Shown here: one piece after another, positions 10,832-20,779 of the stretch
Layout of the letters: every line of letters starts with the position of its first letter
Numbering within the stretch: position 1 is the first letter of the stretch
Source of the DNA: Spinacia oleracea
Lineage: Eukaryota > Streptophyta > Magnoliopsida > Caryophyllales > Amaranthaceae
DNA length: 64,000 nucleotides
Direction: 5' to 3'
Assembly: GCF_020520425.1 (NCBI RefSeq)
Contig: NC_079487.1
Span: forward strand, 113,184,141-113,248,140
Notes under the pieces: model-generated
What the model saw: the letters and a program-made list of their open reading frames with translations, nothing else
Databases searched by the model: none
What the model was told of the DNA's origin: nothing
Translations under genes and position numbers: made by a program

Positions 10832-11262
10832 GCTGTGTTGTTGTTCTTGCTGCTCTGTTGTTGCTGCTTCTGTTGTTGATGCTTCTGTTGTTGCTGCTTC
10901 TGTTGTTTGTTATTGTTGTTGTTGTGTTGTGTTGTTCTTGCTGCTGGTGTTGTCTATTCTTGTTGTTGCTGTGTTGTTCTTGCTGCTGGTGTTGTGCTGT
11001 GTAGAAGTCCTTGCTGCTGCTGCTATTGGTGTTTGTTCTTGTTGCTCTGCTGTCTTGTTATTCTTGCTGTTGCTGCTGCTGCTGTTGTTGTTTGTTCTTG
11101 CTGTTGCTGCTGCTGGTGTTGCAGGGTTCTGCTTGTTGTTGGTGCTCCTGTTGCAGTGTTGTGGTTGTGCAGGTGGGGGTTTGGGGTGGACTGTTTGTGC
11201 AGTTGGGGGGGATTGGGGTTTAGGGCAGTGTGGTGTTGTTGTTGGGTATGGTATATATAAGG
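10832..11262 (-). promoter_or_regulatory. TATA box and CAA/CAG-rich leader of the GRF gene
   Basis: On the minus strand a TATA-like TTATATATACC lies at about 11250-11260. From there to the ATG at 10831 runs about 400 nt made almost entirely of CAA, CAG and GAA triplets. No ATG-started frame of useful length exists on the minus strand here, and the frame of the GRF ORF meets a stop upstream. I read it as a long unstructured leader; low-structure CAA-rich leaders are known translational enhancers (TMV omega), but that role is inference. Alternatively it is the relic of a Gln-rich exon. Confidence 0.4.
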
Positions 11263-11413
11263 GAAATTAGTGTATGGGTGACTGCAACGGCTATATTATT
11301 CAAATTCAACGGCTAGTTTTTGGAAAAAAAATTACCAAACCTCAGGGGTATTTGGTGCTTTTTACCAAACCTCAGGGGTATTCGGTGCATTATGTTTTAA
11401 CGAACTAACTGCC

Positions 11414-11551
11414 TAACGGAGGGTTAACGTCCGTCAGACAAAAGGGCATTTAATGATATTATTGCATACGTCAGGGGTGTTTGGTGCATTTTGAAAAGTT
11501 TAGGGGTATTTGGTGCATTAAAGTAAACCTCAGGGGCATTTGGTGAAAAAT
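11414..11551 (-). repeat. right terminal inverted repeat of the MULE
   Basis: Inverted partner of 6071-6208, 138 bp with one mismatch. Just inside it (about 11333-11392) are two further copies, about 35 bp apart, of an ACCAAACCTCAGGGGTAT motif related to the TIR modules; these are not mirrored on the left, so the element is asymmetric at its subtermini. Confidence 0.93.
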
Positions 11552-12008
11552 CCGAATTAAAAACTATTGTATTTTGCTTATGAAAATTGCAACCATTCAA
11601 CTCTAGCTTAAGATGCGTTTAATTTACTTGGATTTCACTTACCATAAATTATTATTTTTTTAAAAAAATAAGCGCAAAATAAGATGGATATATATAGAGT
11701 TTCCCAAAAAAAATAGAGAATTCACTAATCCTATTGGATAGGCGATCGGAGCATGAAAATAACTTGAGAGGACATCCAAAATGGAATGACAAAAGGCACA
11801 CACAATGTGACAAAAACTCACTTGCAATTATGTTGAATAAGGGATAAGAGGATCATAGGGGTGAGAACGAGAGACAAAGAAAGATAACTTTAAGGAGCCG
11901 AGAGAATTTATTTTGCACCGATAATTATAATTTTCTTTTTCCAATTAGCTAAAATACAAATTAAATGGAAAATGAAATATATAAAAAGTTGCATACTATT
12001 AAAATATA

Positions 12009-12267
12009 CTTACTCCGATTTTTAATACTCGCAACATTTGGACTTTTGCCACTATTCATATTATTTACTTTGACTGTTCTTAGTGTTTTTTATATAAGAT
12101 AAAACATAATCATGTGAGATCTTGTTAGATTCGTCTCAATGTGTATTTTCAAAACATCAACTTTTTATAATTTTTGCATAAAGAAAATTTAAGATATAAA
12201 TGATCAAAGTTGTGCATTGACATGCGTGAAACTAATGAATGTTGCGAGTATTAAAAAACGGAGGAAG
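12009..12267. mobile_element. Stowaway-like MITE in the RCA promoter
   Basis: 259-bp AT-rich element with inverted ends CTTACTCCGATTTTTAATAC and the matching GTATTAAAAAACGGAGGAAG, extending to the shared GCAACATT, flanked by TA on both sides (12007-12008, 12268-12269). This is the plant Stowaway signature of Tc1/mariner MITEs. It ends only about 130 bp from the G-box. Confidence 0.8.
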
Positions 12268-12399
12268 TAATTAATAAAAAGTAGCCAATCCAAACTAAAG
12301 AAATTGCTTGTAAAAATATAAGTGGAGAAGAAGAAAGCTGAAATTCCAGCCTCAAAGGGACCAATATTAAGTATTGTAGTGATGAACAAATGACGTTAC

Positions 12400-12409
12400 G
12401 CCACGTGGC
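12400..12409. promoter_or_regulatory. palindromic G-box of the RCA promoter
   Basis: GCCACGTGGC, a perfect 10-bp palindrome around the CACGTG core, about 230 bp before the RCA ATG. Such sites bind bZIP and bHLH (PIF/HY5-type) factors in light-regulated promoters. A TGACG half-site (12391-12395) is adjacent. Confidence 0.7.
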
Positions 12410-12640
12410 AGTAGAGTAATCTTGATTCTGTGGCAGTTAGAGATGGAAATGGAAAGGCCAATCTTCAAGACACAAATTTTATGGTGCAAACGAAATGACT
12501 CCTTACTATAAGTCCTATCTTCCACACTCTCTCTTCTCCTCAGAAATTCTCAAAAAACCCAAAAAAAGTAACACTCTTTGCTAATCTTTTTAGTGTTCTA
12601 GCCATCCTCCCCATCGGATCTCGTCGCCCGTTGGATTGAT

Positions 12641-15255
12641 ATGGCTACTGCTGTCTCGACCGTTGGAGCTGCCACCAGGGCACCTGTAAGTGATCTTAAC
12701 TGTCTACTTACTACTAGTTTTTAATTTTATCAGGAAACTTTACATGTTCAATTTCAGTAAATTCTATGATCAATATCACTTAGAACTGAGGTTTTTTTGT
12801 TTGTGTTTGTGTGTGGTACATAAATAAGTTACGTGTTTTATAAACATAGGAAATTGGAGTAATTCGCGACAAATACTTATATGTAGTAGTTAAAAGAAAA
12901 GAGGGAAAAGAAAATATATCATCTTTGTTACGTAGTACTTTATTACTCGGGTACTTGACATGTTCAACTATAGTAGATATTTGAATGTGTTCCTTAATTA
13001 GAAGAGATAGAACCACATATATATGGTTGTACACAAGTATTTTGTTTACGCGCCCAGTGGAGTTGTAACAAGCTAAGTCAACTGATATAGATATGTGTGA
13101 ATGTGTGATAGATATGAAGCTGAAGTTGAATTTTTGAATATATGTTGAGGTTTGTAACAAGTTGAGTAATGTAGATACGTGTGTGATAAAAATATAGGCA
13201 ATTGAACTTGATTGTTCGAATATATGCTAGGGTACTTGTTAGAGGAAGTCGAGTAATATAGATATGGGCCGGTTCTGGGGCGGCGCCGGGTGAGCGACGG
13301 AACAATTGAAGTTGAATGTTTGGATATATGTTGGGGATACTTGTAACAACAAGTGGAGTAATAGAGAGTGTGTGTGTGATATATGTGCAGTTGAACTTGA
13401 ATGGGTCAAGCGCAGGGGCATCAGTCCCAACATCAGGTTTCTTGGGGAGCAGCTTAAAGAAGCATACAAATGTTAGATTCCCAAGCAGCTCCAGGACAAC
13501 CTCAATGACCGTCAAGGCCGCCGAGAATGAGGAGAAGAACACCGACAAATGGGCTCATTTGGCTAAGGACTTTTCTGATGACCAACTTGACATCCGTAGG
13601 GGTAAGGGTATGGTTGACAGTCTCTTCCAAGCTCCTGCTGATGCCGGTACCCACGTTCCCATTCAGAGTTCCTTTGAATACGAGAGCCAAGGTCTTCGAA
13701 AGTAAGCCCACCTTACTACCTTACTACTTCATTTACAAATTTATTCTAGTACTAAATTAAAAGCTTTACATGAATTCAGGTACGACATTGACAACATGTT
13801 GGGTGACTTCTACATTGCCCCTGCCTTTATGGACAAGCTTGTTGTTCACATCACCAAGAACTTCTTGAACTTGCCCAACATCAAGGTAACTTCAATTCGT
13901 ATTAATTAATTAAATTATAGATTCGACTTTGATCATGATCAAATAGCTAATTTGTCATGGATTTGGTGATAATATATAGATACCACTCATCTTGGGTGTT
14001 TGGGGAGGCAAGGGTCAAGGTAAATCCTTCCAATGTGAGCTTGTGTTCGCCAAGTTAGGAATCAAGTGAGTAAAACCCTACTCTTCCTAATCCATTAATT
14101 AATTAATTAGTAACATAAAAAATGAATCAAATTTTATTGAATAATTTATTCTTGGTGACAGCCCCATCATGATGAGTGCCGGAGAATTGGAAAGTGGAAA
14201 TGCAGGAGAGCCAGCTAAGTTGATCAGGCAAAGGTACCGTGAGGCAGCAGACTTGATTGCTAAGGGTAAGATGTGTGCTCTATTCATCAACGATCTGGAC
14301 GCCGGTGCTGGACGTATGGGAGGCACCACCCAATACACCGTAAACAACCAGATGGTTAACGCCACACTCATGAACATTGCTGACAACCCAACCAATGTCC
14401 AACTCCCTGGTATGTACAACAAGCAGGACAATGCCCGTGTCCCCATCATTGTTACTGGTAACGATTTCTCCACCTTGTACGCTCCCCTTATCCGTGATGG
14501 TCGTATGGAGAAGTTCTACTGGGCTCCCACCCGTGAGGACCGTATTGGTGTCTGTACCGGTATTTTCAAGACTGACAAAGTTCCTGCAGAACACGTTGTT
14601 AAGCTCGTTGACGCCTTCCCTGGACAATCTATCGGTATAATGCTCAAACCCAGATATAATTAATAGAATTGTTGTTGTTGTTGTTGTTAAGTGATCTGAC
14701 ATGGGTTAATGTTGCAGACTTTTTCGGAGCGTTGAGGGCTCGTGTATACGACGATGAAGTAAGGAAGTGGGTTAATAGTGTAGGAGTGGACAATGTAGGA
14801 AAGAAGCTGGTGAACTCAAAGGATGGACCACCAGTGTTTGAGCAACCAGAAATGACCTTACAAAAGTTGATGGAGTACGGAAACATGCTTGTGCAAGAGC
14901 AAGAGAATGTCAAGAGAGTCCAACTTGCTGACCAGTACATGAGCTCGGCTGCACTTGGTGATGCCAACAAAGATGCCATTGACAGAGGAACTTTCTTCGG
15001 TTAAGTGTCCCTAACTTGGAGGTTTGCATCCCCCGTGTCGCGTAGCTAGTTTAACAGATACAAAACATTTCTGCAATTCTGCTATGTTATGGTACTAAGA
15101 CAAATGTCCTGTTTTTTTTATGGTGTTGGGAATGTGCAGGCAAAGCAGCTCAGCAAGTAAGTTTGCCAGTTGCTCAAGGTTGTACAGACCCTGAGGCCAA
15201 AAACTATGATCCAACTGCAAGGAGTGATGATGGGAGCTGCACGTACAATTTGTAG
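12641..15255 (+). CDS. RCA: rubisco activase, seven exons, two isoforms
   Basis: AAA+ ATPase of the chloroplast stroma that removes inhibitory sugar phosphates from rubisco. Exons 12641-12685, 13391-13701, 13780-13885, 13980-14065, 14162-14634, 14718-14999 and 15140-15255 give 472 aa, the length I recall for the spinach long form. Residues 1-58 are the transit peptide; the mature start is [12 protein letters not shown]. Walker A is GGKGQGKS, Walker [10 protein letters not shown], and the activase-type C-terminal recognition region follows. The last exon adds 37 residues with two cysteines (GCTDPE and DGSC), the redox-sensitive extension of the alpha form. If the last intron is not removed at 14999/15000, translation stops at TAA 15002-15004 after 435 residues, giving the short beta form. 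Alternative splicing is known for spinach and Arabidopsis RCA. No damage is seen. Confidence 0.98.
13060..13395 (+). repeat. RCA: degenerate tandem array at the end of RCA intron 1
   Basis: About four diverged units of 80-105 bp. Landmarks repeat in order: GTAACAA-like, a GAGTAAT-like word, ATAGATATG, TTGAASTTGAATG-like, GAATATATG (13136, 13218, 13322). The last unit ends in the true acceptor and the first codons of exon 2 (TTGAACTTGAATG at 13391). The unit ending near 13320 contains an unrelated GC-rich block at 13266-13301. Confidence 0.65.
15000..15139 (+). promoter_or_regulatory. RCA: regulated last intron of RCA (isoform switch)
   Basis: Donor TTCG|GTTAAG and acceptor GTGCAG|GC. The in-frame TAA (15002-15004) overlaps the third to fifth intron bases, so any read-through of this donor gives the short isoform with the same last Gly codon position. 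The donor GTTAAG is weaker than the GTAAG-type donors of the other introns, as expected for a site that is used part of the time. Confidence 0.85.
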
Positions 15256-16088
15256 GTCTTACTCAATTTGTTGCAATGGATATGAGAAAAAGGGGAACAA
15301 GTTTTAGTTAATTTGGCTCTCTTAATTAGAGGGATTATTATTCCACTTCGTATACTTTGCCTATTTTTTTTCTTTTTTAATTTTTGTCTGTTGGTGAGTT
15401 GTTTGTCCTGTAATTTTGTGTTGGAATTCACCATCATCTTGTTTGTGGAATTGATAATTTGGGTTTTGGTTATACCCTTTTCTCATCATTTATGTTGCCT
15501 ATATTTTAAATCTTTGCCCACAAAAGGTTCTTCTCCTTGATTAATTTGGTTGAAGCATTTTGTCACTGGAGGATATACTGATCCAGTTCTAAGCAAATTA
15601 CAGAAACTGTTAACACTTGATTTCAATAATGCCCAATTAAAGACCAAATGGCAAACTTACAAAGGCTGAAACACAAGCTGATCAGCACAAATACTACCCA
15701 TAATGATACTTACAGTGATATATACAATGATTTTTAAAGTCAATGACAGGTGGTGTACAATGTGTAGGAAGTATATTCTGCAAAATCAGAAACAATCTAA
15801 GGAACAGAAATGTGATACTTCATATTCCCAACGACTCATATGTGATGGTGTGTCGTGTTCACACTAGAATTACTTACGTTGCTCAGTGAAGCCCGAAAGA
15901 CTAGAGTTTATAAACAAAACACGAAGAGTTGTATAACAATAATGTTGGCTGGGGTTTAACTACCTATTTTAAGCTCTATTCAAAGCAGTAGGTCACGAGT
16001 TCGATGTTAAACATTCATTAGGCTTTTATATACTCTATTTTTGTTGGAGGTGGTTGGAAGTTAATTTTACCCATAATAATATGACACA
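15256..16088. other. RCA 3' region and intergenic spacer
   Basis: The RCA 3' UTR probably ends in the T-rich stretch before about 15500. No further gene is seen. The last six bases before 16089 contain the left target duplication (ACACA, 16084-16088) of the following element. Confidence 0.6.
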
Positions 16089-16242
16089 TGTTATGAAATT
16101 AAGGAGAAAGGGGGAGAGAGGAAGAGAGAAACTGACGGTTATCATCTTATTCCAATCAACATAATATGTACACGTACGTACATTATATAGGATAATGATG
16201 CCAAGGTATAATGGGCATCCACAATACAATATATTTATAACA
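16089..16242 (-). repeat. 3' LTR of the short-LTR element
   Basis: 154 bp, near-identical to 29051-29205; bordered inside by a purine-rich tract on the minus strand and outside by ACACA. Confidence 0.85.
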
Positions 16243-18289
16243 CTCCCCCTTGGATGTCCATTATCTAAAATAATACAATGACTCTGTAATGTACATGAGA
16301 TGATGCCTCATTAAAAACCTTTCTAGGAAAACCCTGTGGGATAAAACCCTAGTGAAGGAAAAGAGTACAACACTCATCATAATACGCTTGGGATGTTGCC
16401 TCGTTAAAAACCTTACCAGGAAAATCCAATGGGACAAAACCATGGTTAAGGGAAAAAGAGTGCAACGCGTATTTTCTCCCCCTGATGAATACATCACTTG
16501 AGATCTTCTAGTTCAATGAATCTAATACCGTTGATAACTTTCCAAATGTAGCAACATGAAGCTCCTTGGAAGTTGATTCTCCACAATTTGAGTTGAATTT
16601 TCAAACGTTCACTTGTATGCACTAGGTGAGTATTTATATCACCAGACTTTTGACAATAATACCTGAAATAAATATATTTTCTAGCTTGTACATAATATTA
16701 CAAAATATATCCTTAAATATTGGGCATATATAAACCTTCTTCTGGAGGTCATAAGTAGTTGTAATCATCAATGTTGATCAAAATTTCTCTAGTCATACTT
16801 TCATGACAATACATGATAAATAATAATATCATTGTCCAACTTAGGGTATAATGTAATTTATGGTTCTTCTGGACCATAAAATAAAACTCAATGTAAGGAC
16901 ATTACATACTCTTATCTTAAAATTTTGAATCAACTCATATTCGTACAAGAATTTTTCCGTGAATAAATTAATATGTATTTTTCGTAATTTTAAAGTACTC
17001 AAACTACTGGTTGAGAACTTGAGATGACATTTCAAAAACACTCTTCAAAGTTTTGATAATATATCATCAATGAAAGGGCAAGATGTTTAAGAACAATATG
17101 TATAAGTTCTTCTGGAACTTTTCTTATTGGCATGATTCATAACATGCTATTAAATCAACATTATATATATACTTCTTTCGCAACTATTCTCCCATTGGAG
17201 TAAGAAGCTCCTCTTATAGTACTCATAAAGTTGCAAATCCGTCTTACCTTTCTTTGGGTGCATATTCATATACGACATCATAATAGTTTTGAAACATGTA
17301 ATATGAAATTATAACTGGATAATCTACATCATACCATGTACATAAAAACAAACTAAATGTATGATGAATTATGCATTTACCTATTAACTACAGAAGTATA
17401 TGAATGTAAGACTCAAATGCAAAACACTGTACATTGTAGATATTTCAAATCCATAACTTTTTGGACTTCAGGTACATGAGCTCATTTGATCATTATAATG
17501 ATGTCTACATCAAAATAGACATAGATTTACGATCCCTTATTCAATCCATTATTTCTCGCATATGCATTATATTTCGGTTCCATCATCTACCGGTATCATC
17601 AAAATTATTCAACATATATTTTGCATGCTTTTTATCAATGATATTTGAATACTTATTCAATAGGTATCATTCATCTTTTCTCACGGGCCATCTATTATAG
17701 TTCAGATATCTATACCACTTCAAGGGTATTTCATACACTATATATTAATGTTTTCTTTATTTTCAATAATATCATCAACTGCATTATCTTTCCCTTTTCA
17801 TATAAATGAATCTATATCCCATCACTGTGTTGGAACCGTATATATGATCTACACTTCAGGTACAGAGATTTAAATAAATATTGGCAAGATCATTATAGTA
17901 ACATCGAGCACTATGACCATTATACACATTTATGCATCTGAACATGTAACAATTTAACATAATCAAGTCATAGATATTTATGTCCAAACATACTTCGAGG
18001 ACATACAGTTGGCATTTACACTTACTCATATGGGGATCAATATATTATCTTTCAATTTTACCAACTTATTCTAGCTCGTCTCCCCCTAAGTTGGGAAAAT
18101 ATTTTCAATATATTATGGGGCATAAAATCTTTCACCAACTAATAATACACTTTTCAGCGTGTATTTTAATAAATGTTTCATACTTTTGTTTTCTTCTGGA
18201 GATTAACATTGATCATGGGGAGTAGATACACTGTGCAGTTGTATTTTTTTCATATTTTCTCATTTCGTGCTGACATATTATTGCCCCAA

Positions 18290-18470
18290 TCAAGAGATTT
18301 ACGATATTTAAATCAATCACAAAACACTTGTAAACTTCTTGGTGATCTACAAGTCACTTACTATCATTTTTGGTGAACTTCAGGTCACTTACTATCATGG
18401 TGAACTTCAAGTCACCTATCATATCATTATACAAGTCACTTACTATCATGTTTCATTTTTTGTAAACTTC
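18290..18470 (-). repeat. short tandem words GTCACTTACTATCAT / GGTGAACTTCA
   Basis: The leader side of the short-LTR element has repeated copies of GTCACTTACTATCATGGTG and GAACTTCAGGTCAC spaced at about 27 bp. The array continues on the other side of the nested Angela element (28995-29050), which shows directly that the Angela element landed inside it. Confidence 0.75.
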
Positions 18471-18481
18471 TTGGTGATATT

Positions 18482-19915
18482 TGTCAGGTTATGATACATA
18501 TGATATTACATAAATCATGCGGAAACAACCATTAACCCAGGAATACATATTATTTACACATAATCATATAGCATAATTTAGATGCATACTCTTTGTTGCG
18601 TGCCTTCCCTAGCTGCGCCCGAACCGAACAAGAACAAGTCTTTAGGACTCCAAGTGTCGTCCCTCCGTAGATAGTCCACAGCACGTCCGGATCCGCCTTA
18701 AGATTGACCAACTAGAATCGCCCTTAAGGTACTAGAATTTTCGGCACTTTTGAGCAAGATGTGTGATTGAATTTTTCTCTCAAAAACTCACTTTGAATAC
18801 TTTTAAACTCGTTATAAATTGTGAACCCAGGCCACATATTTATAGGGGTATGGAAAGGGAATTGAAATCCTATTCAGATACAAATTAATTAAACCTAGAA
18901 TCCTACAAGAACTCTAATTAATTAATTTATCTAATAGAATTAGGAATTTAATCATTAACCGAACTCTGCATGTTTTAGGAATCGTGCATGAACACAAACA
19001 CTCACGCACACACACACGGCAGCCACGATGGGCCGCCCATGCGCGTGCGTGCGAGCAGCAGCCCACGCAGCGAGGCCTACGCGAGCTACAAGCCCACGTA
19101 GCTCCTGCGCGCGCTGCGCGCGCTGTGCGCGCTGCCTCGGCCTGCTGGGCCTGGCCTTGCGCTGGGCCTGGCGTGGCCTTGGCTGTTCGTGTGGCGCGCT
19201 TGGCTTGCTGGGCGATGGCCTGGCTTCGTGCTGGGCCCTCGTCCGGCAGGCCTCGTCCGATGCTTATTCGTACGATACGCTTCCGATTAAATTTCCGATT
19301 CCGGAATTTATTTCCGATACGAACAATATTTAATATTTCCGATTCCGGAATTAATTTCCGTTTCGAACAAATATTTAATATTTCCGTTTCCGGAATTATT
19401 TTCCGATTCCGATAATATTTCCGATTCTGACAATATTTCCGTTTCCGGCAATATTTCCGATTCTGGCAATATTTCCATTTCCGATAATATTTTCCGATAC
19501 GTACCATGTTTCCGTTTCCGGCAACATCTACGACTTGGACAATATTTATATTTCCGATACGATCCATATTTCCGTTTCCGGTAATATCATCGTTTTCCGG
19601 AGTATTCATTTCTTGCCTGTGACGATCTCAGCTCCCACTGAAACCAAGATCCGTCGATTCCGAATATTCATAGATGGAGTATTTAATGCCATTAAATACT
19701 TGATCCGTTTACGTACTATTTGTGTGACCCTACGGGTTCAGTCAAGAGTAAGCTGTGGATTAATATCATTAATTCCACTTGAACTGAAGCGGCCTCTAGC
19801 TAGGCATTCAGCTCACTTGATCTCACTGAATTATTAACTTGTTAATTAATACTGAACCGCATTTATTAGACTTATCATAGAATGCATACTTGGACCAAGG
19901 GCATTATTTCCTTCA
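18482..19915 (-). repeat. 3' LTR of the Angela element
   Basis: 1434 bp. It contains a minus-strand TATA box (CCTATAAATA, 18837-18846), a GC-rich block (19020-19260) and an array of about 18-bp TTTCCGWTTCCGGAATAT-like repeats (19287-19606) upstream of the TATA, in U3. Confidence 0.93.
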
Positions 19916-20779
19916 GTCTCCCACTTGTCCTTAGGGACAAGTGTGCATTTCCTAATTCCTTTGTCGCTCGATGCTTGCTCTTGAACATAAGGTAAGAGTT
20001 GTCATCCTTATTATGTCCAGAGGTGTTCCTCGGTTTCAGAGTTCAACTGATCAAATAAACAGATAATCATAGCCTATGATTCATCCGAGCACGGCCATGC
20101 ATTTCACAGTTTCTAGCTCTCCGAGTGGCCTTGTACAACTTTTAAGCATCTCATCCCGATTTATGGGAGGACAATCCCAATCTTGCGATCTTGAGATTAG
20201 ACTTCGTTTGATAGGTGATTACCTGAGCGTTGCCTTTATAGCCTCCTTTTACGGTGCGACGGTTGGTCAACGTCAAAGCAACCAGTTCTCAAACAAGTAA
20301 TCTCAAACCACTCAGGTATTGAGGATTTAGTGTCTAATAATTTAATGAAATTTACTTATGACAGATTTTCATCTCTTACAGTAAAGTTTCATAGGTCTTG
20401 TCCGATACTAGTCTTCCCAAAGTAAGTATCTATGCAAATGATTATGACATTGCCATGTCCACATAGTTCAAGAAACAGAACTACTAGTCATCTTGCATTC
20501 TAATCGTCTAACGTTTTCTATGCGTCCAATTTTATAGAAAACTCCGATTAGGGACCATTTTCAACCTTTGACATTCAAGTTCACTTGATAGACATTTCTT
20601 AGTCACAGGACTGGTCCTGACAGTCTATCTTGAATATATCATCAAATTGAAGGGACTCATCATTTAATAAACCACAAATTAAATGGAAAAATGAATTCTT
20701 TTCATTTATTGTGAATGATTAACCAATAATGTTTTACAAAGATTTAAACTCTAAAACTTTAAAACATTAAACAGAGACA

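Larger units (their letters stand above)
6071..11551 (+). mobile_element. Mutator-like transposable element (MULE), apparently intact
   Basis: The element is 5481 bp, bounded by 138-bp terminal inverted repeats (6071-6208 and 11414-11551) that differ at one position by my base-by-base comparison. It carries a three-coding-exon transposase gene on the plus strand (6784-10220) with a complete reading frame, and a second gene on the minus strand (10454-10831) for a GRF-type zinc-finger protein. Near-identical TIRs and an open transposase indicate a recent, possibly still competent, autonomous element. The expected 9-bp target duplication is not clean: AAACTATT occurs near both ends (about 6037-6044 and 11560-11567) but some bases outside the TIRs. 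It lies about 1.1 kb upstream of the rubisco activase start codon. Confidence 0.9.
11552..12640 (+). promoter_or_regulatory. upstream region of rubisco activase
   Basis: 1.09 kb between the MULE and the RCA start codon. It contains an I-box (GATAAG, 11843-11848), a Stowaway MITE (12009-12267), a palindromic G-box (12400-12409), a CCAAT (12458-12462), a weak TATA-like CTATAAGT (12506-12513) and a CT-rich leader (12520-12560). G-box plus I-box is the classic pairing of light-driven photosynthesis promoters. There is no coding sequence. Confidence 0.65.

Noticed and set aside
10716-11270. 184-aa plus-strand Leu/Val/Cys-rich frame, looking like a membrane protein
   Set aside because: It is the complement of the CAA/CAG triplet tract upstream of the GRF gene; low complexity, no start context, no domain.
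13316-13390. upstream in-frame Met extension of RCA exon 2 (starting at 13316)
   Set aside because: It reads intron sequence; the true N-terminus is exon 1 at 12641, which gives the known transit peptide.
15975-16010. tRNA-like B-box (GTCACGAGTTCGATG) suggesting a tRNA gene or SINE
   Set aside because: No A-box, no cloverleaf, no target duplication or A-tail was found.
18914-19609. 231-aa minus-strand frame with repeated KYCRNRKYC-type words (also at 860-1126)
   Set aside because: It lies within the Angela LTR and only translates the 18-bp U3 repeats; the frame is broken differently in each LTR copy.
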